In this document: positions 18,326-23,222 of the stretch, one piece after another
Layout: every line of letters begins with the position of its first letter
Numbering within the stretch: position 1 is the stretch's first letter
From: Gonapodya prolifera JEL478
Lineage: Eukaryota; Monoblepharomycota; Monoblepharidomycetes; Monoblepharidales; Gonapodyaceae
Direction of reading: 5' to 3'
NCBI GenBank assembly: GCA_001574975.1
Contig: KQ965831.1
Coordinates: 1-23,222, forward strand
DNA length: 23,222 nucleotides
Position numbers and translations under genes: made by a program
Notes under the pieces: generated by a model
Databases searched by the model: none
What the model was told of the DNA's origin: nothing
The model's input: the letters and a program-made list of their open reading frames with translations, nothing else

Positions 18326-19118
18326 GTGTGCTCCCTCCCATTTCTCTCCCCTCCCTTAGTATTTGTATCATCCATCTTTTTCTGGATATATGTAGGTTGT
18401 CCTTTCTGTGGATGATCCTTGTGAAACTTCAACACAGCATCCTGTGCATTTTGTAAGTTTTGCCATGGCTCCCATGTTTGTTGATCCACCCCATAGCCCT
18501 TCCAGTGTACTAGCCATACGCATCCACAACCTCAACGTTTCACATCCAAAATCTGCTCCACTTCCCATTCAGCAATGCCTTCTGCTGAAACTTCTACTGG
18601 GGGAGGTGCGGGTATATGTCTTTGAGGAATTTTATTTGCATACTGAGGTGATAATAAAGAAGCATGAAATACTGGATGGATTCTTGACATTGATGCTGGA
18701 AGTTGTAATTTAAATGCCCCTGGATTGATTTGTTCTGTAATCACAAATGGTCCAACTTTCTTGTAGTCAAGTTTTTTACTAGGCCTGGTTGTTGCCAAGT
18801 TCCTTGTCTTAAGCCAAACCATGTCTCCCACTCCAAAATTCACTGGTCTCCTGTGAGGATCTTCTTGCTTTTTCCAAGTTTCCTGTGCTGCTTTGATATG
18901 CTCCCAAATTCTTGAAGTAACCTCTGTCATCTCTTTTACTCTTGCCTCTGCATCAGCTGACAGTGACTGGAGGGGTAACTGCTGCATAGGGTGATGTAAG
19001 GGTGTTGCAAAAAAGGGAGAGTAGCCAGTTGTTTCATTTGGGGTATTGTTGTGGGCAAACTCCAATAGTGGAAGGTATTTCACCCAGTTATTCTGTTCAT
19101 AGTTGACATAATGCCTCA
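18326..19118 (-). mobile_element. Truncated chromovirus 3: integrase C-terminus and chromodomain
   Basis: On the minus strand from 19118: LRHYVNYEQNNWVKYLPLLEF and AHNNTPNETTGYSPFF are the end of a Ty3-type integrase core. The GPFVITEQINPGAFKLQLP and IHPVFHASLL motifs are its C-terminal domain. The chromodomain reads EWEVEQILDVKR, a TGA (18532-18534), then VWLVHWKGYGVDQQTWEPWQNL in the same frame. The tail continues to LTR c. Its motifs differ from those of copies A/B and of the right-hand element, so it is a third family. The upstream pol and both own LTRs are missing. Confidence 0.82.
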
Positions 19119-19800
19119 GCATTATCTGAGTTTTCTTTTTGCTAAGCATTTTACATTCTTCTCCCAAAGTTGATGATGTTGCATGTCTCCATGTGTCATG
19201 GCAAGTGAATATCTCATGGACAGGGAGCACAGCCTCCCAGTTGGCTCCACTCACTCTTTCTCTCTTCCACCCTGTTTGACCTTCATTGCACCCAACTATG
19301 CAGCAGTTTTGAGTGACACCCTTGGTCTTTGCAATGGTGTGAACTCCTGCTCTGGTCTCCCAACTCACATGTTGCCATCCAATGTTGATCAACTGATTCC
19401 ATACATACCTTACATCACAGAAAACCACTATTGACACACAACCCCTGTTGCTGAGATGGTTGAGTCCCAGAGATAAGCCTTATTGTGTGTAGCCCATTGT
19501 TGGAGTTTGGTGTTTGACTGCAGCATTGCAAAGTCCCCTTTCATTTCTACACTGTATTACCCCTCAAACTTGGTGGCAGACAAAGCATGTGCTTCTTTCA
19601 CAAGTAGTATTTTGTAGTCAAATCCAGGTGGCAAGGTCTTGACTTGTTCACTGGGGTTTGCATGCAGTCTCAAGGTGATACATATATCTTCTAGTGGCAC
19701 AAAGCTCTGTGGGGTGTGTTATCAGTACCTTTGTCACTATTTTAGGAGTGTGTATTCCTCTTGCTTTTTCAATGAGAAATCACAAGTTACAAGTTTTTTG
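19119..19800 (-). other. Unidentified sequence fused upstream of the integrase fragment
   Basis: One minus-strand frame (19437 to 19119) is open and joins the integrase frame directly, with features such as YVWNQLINIGWQHVSWETRAG and SGANWEAVLPVHEIFTCHD. Farther up (about 19690-19440) another open stretch reads TLPPGFDYKILLVKEAHAL and MKGDFAMLQSNTKLQQWATH, with one stop. I do not recognise either. They could be remnants of a DNA transposon or of a host gene disrupted by the elements. No plus-strand gene is supported. Confidence 0.4.
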
Positions 19801-20072
19801 TTGTCTGAAAATTATAGTGTGCAGGGTGTTGTGATGGTACTGTCACTGATAAGTATGAACGAGAAGTAGAAGTGGGTAGAGTGTGATGTATTGTAGTGTT
19901 CGATGTGTATGCTAACCAAGTACGGCTTATATATTGTGCGACACTGAGGCGGCGTCCTGCCTCAGGGAACGCCCACGCCCACGGCGTAACGACCCTGTCG
20001 GACCACCAGCGTTGGCGCAGGCGGCCCGCTGCAGTGACCCTGTCCCTTGCGGTGGTGTCAATGCCGCGATAC
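19800..20072 (-). repeat. Likely 3' LTR of the right-hand chromovirus (element 4), borders approximate
   Basis: The region lies directly beyond the 3' end of element 4's pol and a purine tract (minus strand agaggtgggggg, 20073-20084). Promoter-like content on the minus strand includes tatataag (about 19935-19928), preceded by a ctgaggc/gcctcag hairpin (19944-19965) and followed by a pyrimidine/A-rich leader. The second LTR copy is outside the window, so ends cannot be fixed; TGACACC at about 20052 or the base next to the purine tract are the candidates for the start. Confidence 0.5.
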
Positions 20073-20109
20073 CCCCCACCTCTGAAAGGCGGGCGCCCAC
20101 GCAAGCCCA

Positions 20110-20306
20110 TGAGAGAAAAAAAAAACTCTCAGTTGAATGGAAAAATTAAAACCATTCAATCACAGTGGTGGGAAAAAATAAAACCACCCAGCGTCAACAT
20201 GCAACAATGGGAGGAAAAATTTTAAACCTTCCCAACACAGAAATCATAGAGGAAAAATTTAAACCTCTACCACGATGGAGAGAAAAGCTGAGAAAACTTC
20301 TCCATC
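20110..20306 (-). repeat. Tandem array of six hairpins with conserved A/T loops
   Basis: On the plus strand: tgagag/ctctca (20110-20131, loop A10); ttgaatgg/ccattcaa (20133-20159); ggtgg/ccacc (20167-20188); tgggagg/ccttccca with a one-base bulge (20208-20234); tagagg/cctcta (20247-20269); gatggaga/tctccatc (20274-20306). Loops of units 2-5 are nearly the same (A5-6, T1-4, A3-4; about 11 nt). Arms differ from unit to unit but remain self-complementary. The array fills the stretch between the pol stop (20327) and the purine tract of element 4. Confidence 0.85.
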
Positions 20307-20326
20307 CACAATTGCGACTGGTTAGA

Positions 20327-20962
20327 TTACTGTCTTGTAATCCACAATGGTACCAATACAGTTGATACTGACTTAATGACACGTTCCCTTCGCGACCTTG
20401 AAACAGTCTTTTCATGCTGCTCTGGCTTGGTGCTTGCAGCTTCTTTCTGTTTCTTTGCATTCAAGGCTCGCTTCTTCTTTGCTTTACGAGCCTTCTTGCC
20501 TGATTTAAGCTTAGCAGCCTCCTCCGGAAATCGATGATTAAATTCTTTGATCATATCGATTCCGTCCATTTTGTCTCCTTGAATCCACTCAGGCTCGTCA
20601 TAACCAACAAATTTGACGAGGTATTGCACCGTACCGTCTTTAATACGCCCCATGAGAATGGATTCCATATCGTAGCTTGCTTCATTGTCTGCTGATGATG
20701 TCACAGGTGTTGGATATTCCTTAGTTAGAAGCACACCTGGGTCTGATTGCAGGTCTAGGGATTCATCAATCTCCTGCGCAGGCAAAGCTACTGCTTTATC
20801 TGCGGCATGCACGTAAGGCTTGATCTTTCGAAGCCTGTTTACGTGGGCCTGAATTGTTTTGCCAGTGCGGATGTGCTCAAGTTCATATGTCACTTCCGTC
20901 ACCTTTCCCACCACTCGAAAAGGACTGATCCATTGGGAGATAAATTTTGTACTTTCCCCTTT
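20327..20962 (-). pseudogene. Element 4 integrase C-terminus, chromodomain and basic tail
   Basis: After the frame break at about 20960 the frame reads WISPFRVVGKVTEVTYELEH, typical of the integrase C-terminal (SH3-like) domain. A linker follows, then the chromodomain SYDMESILMGRIKDG and VQYLVKFVGYDEPEW (about 20680-20560), with the aromatic residues expected for histone-tail binding. The tail is very Lys/Arg-rich (SGKKARKAKKKRALNAKK) and may be a nuclear localisation or DNA-binding segment. It ends at the stop 20327-20329, 21 bases before the first hairpin on this strand. Confidence 0.82.
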
Positions 20963-21849
20963 TCAATGGGCCTCTTCAGAGTAAACCATAACTGTAGACT
21001 CTGGTAGAAATGTCACATCAACATGAGTTTGATCATACTTCATGTTGCATATTTGGGCTGTTTCCGCAAGCCTTTCACGCAGAGCCTCATGTATCTCAGA
21101 GAGTTGTTCTGCTCTCATCATAACATCTATGTATTCATTGGGATTGTTTACTCCTGCAATGATGTCTGTGGGTAGCCTTGGCTTGATACCTGTCGCAGAG
21201 AAAAGCGGTGCAAACCCAGTGGTAGAATGAGCTCTCGCATTATAAGCAAATTGAATTGCTCTCAGGTGCTTATCCCAATCAGTCTGCTTCTGCAAGATCT
21301 GGGAGTATAAAGCATCTACCATAGGCTTCATAAAACGTTCAGCATATGGGTTCCCTGCTGGATGACCTGGCGATGTAAATGTATGCTTGAACTTTAACAT
21401 TGCAGCCAGTTCTTTCATCACTTCATTAGCAAAGGCCGACCCATTATCAGAATGGATATGTAGTGGTACACCCCAACGGTAAACCCATTGTGTGAGCAGT
21501 GCAAATGCAGTTTGATATGCAGACACATCTGGCACTGGTACCAGTTCAACAATTCTTGTGAAAATATCCATAATGACCAAAAATGCGTGTTTCCATCTTT
21601 GCTGACAGGAAATGGTCCTGCATGGCTTAAACAAAAATCATCAAATGGTTGAGCCACTTGAAAGTCAAAGGGACGTAACAGCCCTTGGTTCTTTGGCCAA
21701 TTTGGTTTTCTTGATTGGCATGTTAGGCATTTGTGATGTACGTAATCTGGGACATCTCGAGCCATTCTGTACCAATAGAATCCACCAACCATTGCTTTCA
21801 GCATGGACGTTGAACCTGCATGAGCACCTGTGGGATCGTTGTGATGCAT
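20963..21849 (-). pseudogene. Element 4 integrase, frameshifted
   Basis: The zinc-binding domain (MHHNDPTGAHAG, then CLTCQSRKPNWPK) is read from 21849. The frame slips at about 21600, and the core continues from there as FLVIMDIFTRIVELVPV and HIHSDNGSAFANEVMKEL (second catalytic Asp). GHPAGNPYAERFMKPMV holds the catalytic Glu. It ends in ALRERLAETAQICNMKYD before another slip near 20965. A single-base change at each break would suffice, so long-read indel errors are as likely as decay. Confidence 0.83.
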
Positions 21850-23222
21850 TCATAGCACCTCTTCCCTTCGTGCTTTTGGAACAACAACTTGTGTTGCATC
21901 AGAAACTTTTGATAGAAAGGATCGACGTTTCTTGTCTTTCTCTTTCTTATCTCTCCAAACACGCACAATTGTCCAAACAAGTAGCCCTTTTTCAACTGCC
22001 ATAACGTTAGCATGTTGAATGGCATCTTTGTACTCGTCAGTCAGTAGTTCGGCAGCTGTTGCCGTCTTTTTGATGACTGCAAAAGTTCTTGCCAATTCTG
22101 GATCAGATCTCTGATCAGCAATCCATTGCTCGCAGTATTCTTGTGCAGACCACGACGCAGCAGAAAACGCTTGAGCTGCTGTCAACACGTCTCCACTTTG
22201 TGGATTTATTGAGCGGAGCACAGTGATCGTAGGGCTCCAACCTGGGGATTCTTCAGGAACCTTGACCGCATCACCCTTTCTATCTCCGTAGGTTGGAATG
22301 GTATCGTCCACTTCCATTGTATCCTTGGGTGCATTCTCTAAGCAGGACAATGCGTCAACATTGACTTGTGTTGGGCCAGGCTTGTAATGCAGTTCGTAAT
22401 CAAACTCAGCTAGCCGAATTGCCCATCTTGCAAGTTTACCAGTGCTAGCGGGGTTTTTTATGAATTTCAATGATTCATGATCAGATTGTAATTCAAACTT
22501 TGAGCCCAGTATGTGGTGTTTGAAAAATTCACAACCCCAGATGACAGCAAATGCTTTGCGTTCACAAATGTCCCATTTCATTTCGGCTTTTGTAAACTTT
22601 TTACTGCCGTAACCGACAACATAAGGGCGTCCATTGTCATCTAACTGTTCAAGGATCGCCCCCAAGGCAACACCTGATGCATCCGTCTTCAAAATAAACG
22701 GTTTAGCATAGTTTGGCCAACGTAGCACTGTGTTGGAGAGCATTGCCTCTTTCAGCGCGTAGAAAGCTTTCTTAGCTTCTTCATTAAATTTTGGTGACTT
22801 CACGGATAGCAGATCAGTCAATGGTGCTGCTTTTGTTGCATATCCTTTTATGAAGTGTCTGTAATAACCAGTCATGCCCAAGAATCTCTGAAGCGCCTTC
22901 AAGTTCTGTGGAATCTCAAAGTACTTTATAGCTTCGATTTTCTTTGGGTCCATTTTGATTTCTCCACTGGCCGTAATCACATGGCCCAGATACGGTGTCT
23001 CGTTGCAGCAGAAGTTACACTTTTCTGCACGCAACTTCAGATTGGCATCTCTCAGTCGTGCAAACACAGCCTCAAGGTGTTTGAGGTGGTCCTCAAAAGT
23101 ATGCGAGAAAAACAATATATCATCCATATAAACAAGGCAACATTCCCAATTCAGGCCTTGAAGTACTTGGTCCATAAGCTGTTGGAATGTTGCGGGTGCA
23201 TTTGTCAACCCAAACGGCATTC
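21850..23222 (-). pseudogene. Element 4 RT (partial) and RNase H
   Basis: The open frame from the right edge to 21850 contains CLVYMDDILFFS (intact YMDD, 23130-23119), YLGHVITASGEIKMDPKK, FLGMTGYYRHFIKGYA, and the RNase H motifs FILKTDASGVALGAILEQ, YGSKKFTKAEMKWDICERKAF, and SDHESLKFI. It ends in the linker to integrase. A stop at 21850-21852 separates it from the zinc-binding part of integrase, where related elements read through. This domain could be functional if the stop is a sequencing error. Confidence 0.88.

Larger units (their letters stand above)
19800..23222 (-). mobile_element. Ty3/gypsy chromovirus, element 4, 3' part
   Basis: The minus strand holds RT (entering the window at the MPFGLTNAPATF motif), RNase H, integrase and a chromodomain, then the hairpin array and a likely LTR. 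Domain order is that of chromoviruses. It is the best preserved element here: RT-RNase H is open for 456 codons, with only a few frame breaks downstream. The 5' LTR, gag and protease are beyond the right edge. Confidence 0.88.

Noticed and set aside
19896-20225. Plus-strand open frame over the LTR and hairpins
   Set aside because: It runs through promoter-like and low-complexity A-rich DNA, with no protein-like composition.
20110-20306. CRISPR-like array or tandem satellite
   Set aside because: Units share only the loop, stems differ, spacing is irregular, and the setting is a eukaryotic retroelement.
1-23222. tRNA or rRNA genes
   Set aside because: No cloverleaf with a credible B-box/TTCRA pattern or rRNA core was noticed by eye on either strand; a covariance-model scan would settle it.

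Overview
This is eukaryotic nuclear DNA, most likely from a fungus and perhaps an early-diverging (chytrid-like) one. The left part holds GC-rich genes with short GT-AG introns (mostly 59-90 nt) that can be spliced by eye. They include a TFIIF beta subunit, an F-box plus ankyrin protein and an animal-type phospholipase B-like lipase. The right part is a nest of degenerate Ty3/gypsy retrotransposons with chromodomain integrases. The lineage is an inference from gene style; no rRNA or other marker is present.

Region 1 (1-8290) is genic. From left to right: the 3' half of a phospholipase B-like GDSL lipase (+, <1-1499); a complete TFIIF beta subunit gene with four coding exons and an unusual acidic tail (+, 1700-3594); an unrecognised six-exon gene with one possible membrane segment (+, 4040-5158); a three-exon F-box/ankyrin gene (+, 5377-7056); and, convergent with it, an unrecognised two-exon gene (-, 7511-8286). 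All splice models were built by matching exon phases, and each summed coding length is a multiple of three.

Region 2 (about 8300-18325) is made of two decayed members of one Ty3-like family lying tail to tail. Copy A (+, about 8300-12540) keeps gag and an aspartic protease. Copy B (-, about 12540-18087) keeps gag, RT-RNase H, integrase and a chromodomain, but lacks the protease. Three copies of a ~240-bp TG...CA repeat (a solo LTR family) lie at 14415-14655, 15984-16223 and 18088-18325 and cut copy B into modules. The first has a perfect 5-bp target duplication. The other two have mismatched flanks and sit on deletion junctions, as expected from recombination between LTRs.

Region 3 (18326-23222, all -) holds a truncated second chromovirus (integrase C-terminus plus chromodomain, 18326-19118) and a stretch of unidentified sequence (19119 to about 19800). 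These are followed by the 3' part of a third, better preserved chromovirus: a likely 3' LTR with a TATA box, then a run of six hairpins with near-identical A/T loops (20110-20306), then chromodomain, integrase, RNase H and RT running off the window. The hairpin run fills most of the space between the pol stop codon and the LTR, and is the most unusual structure in the window.
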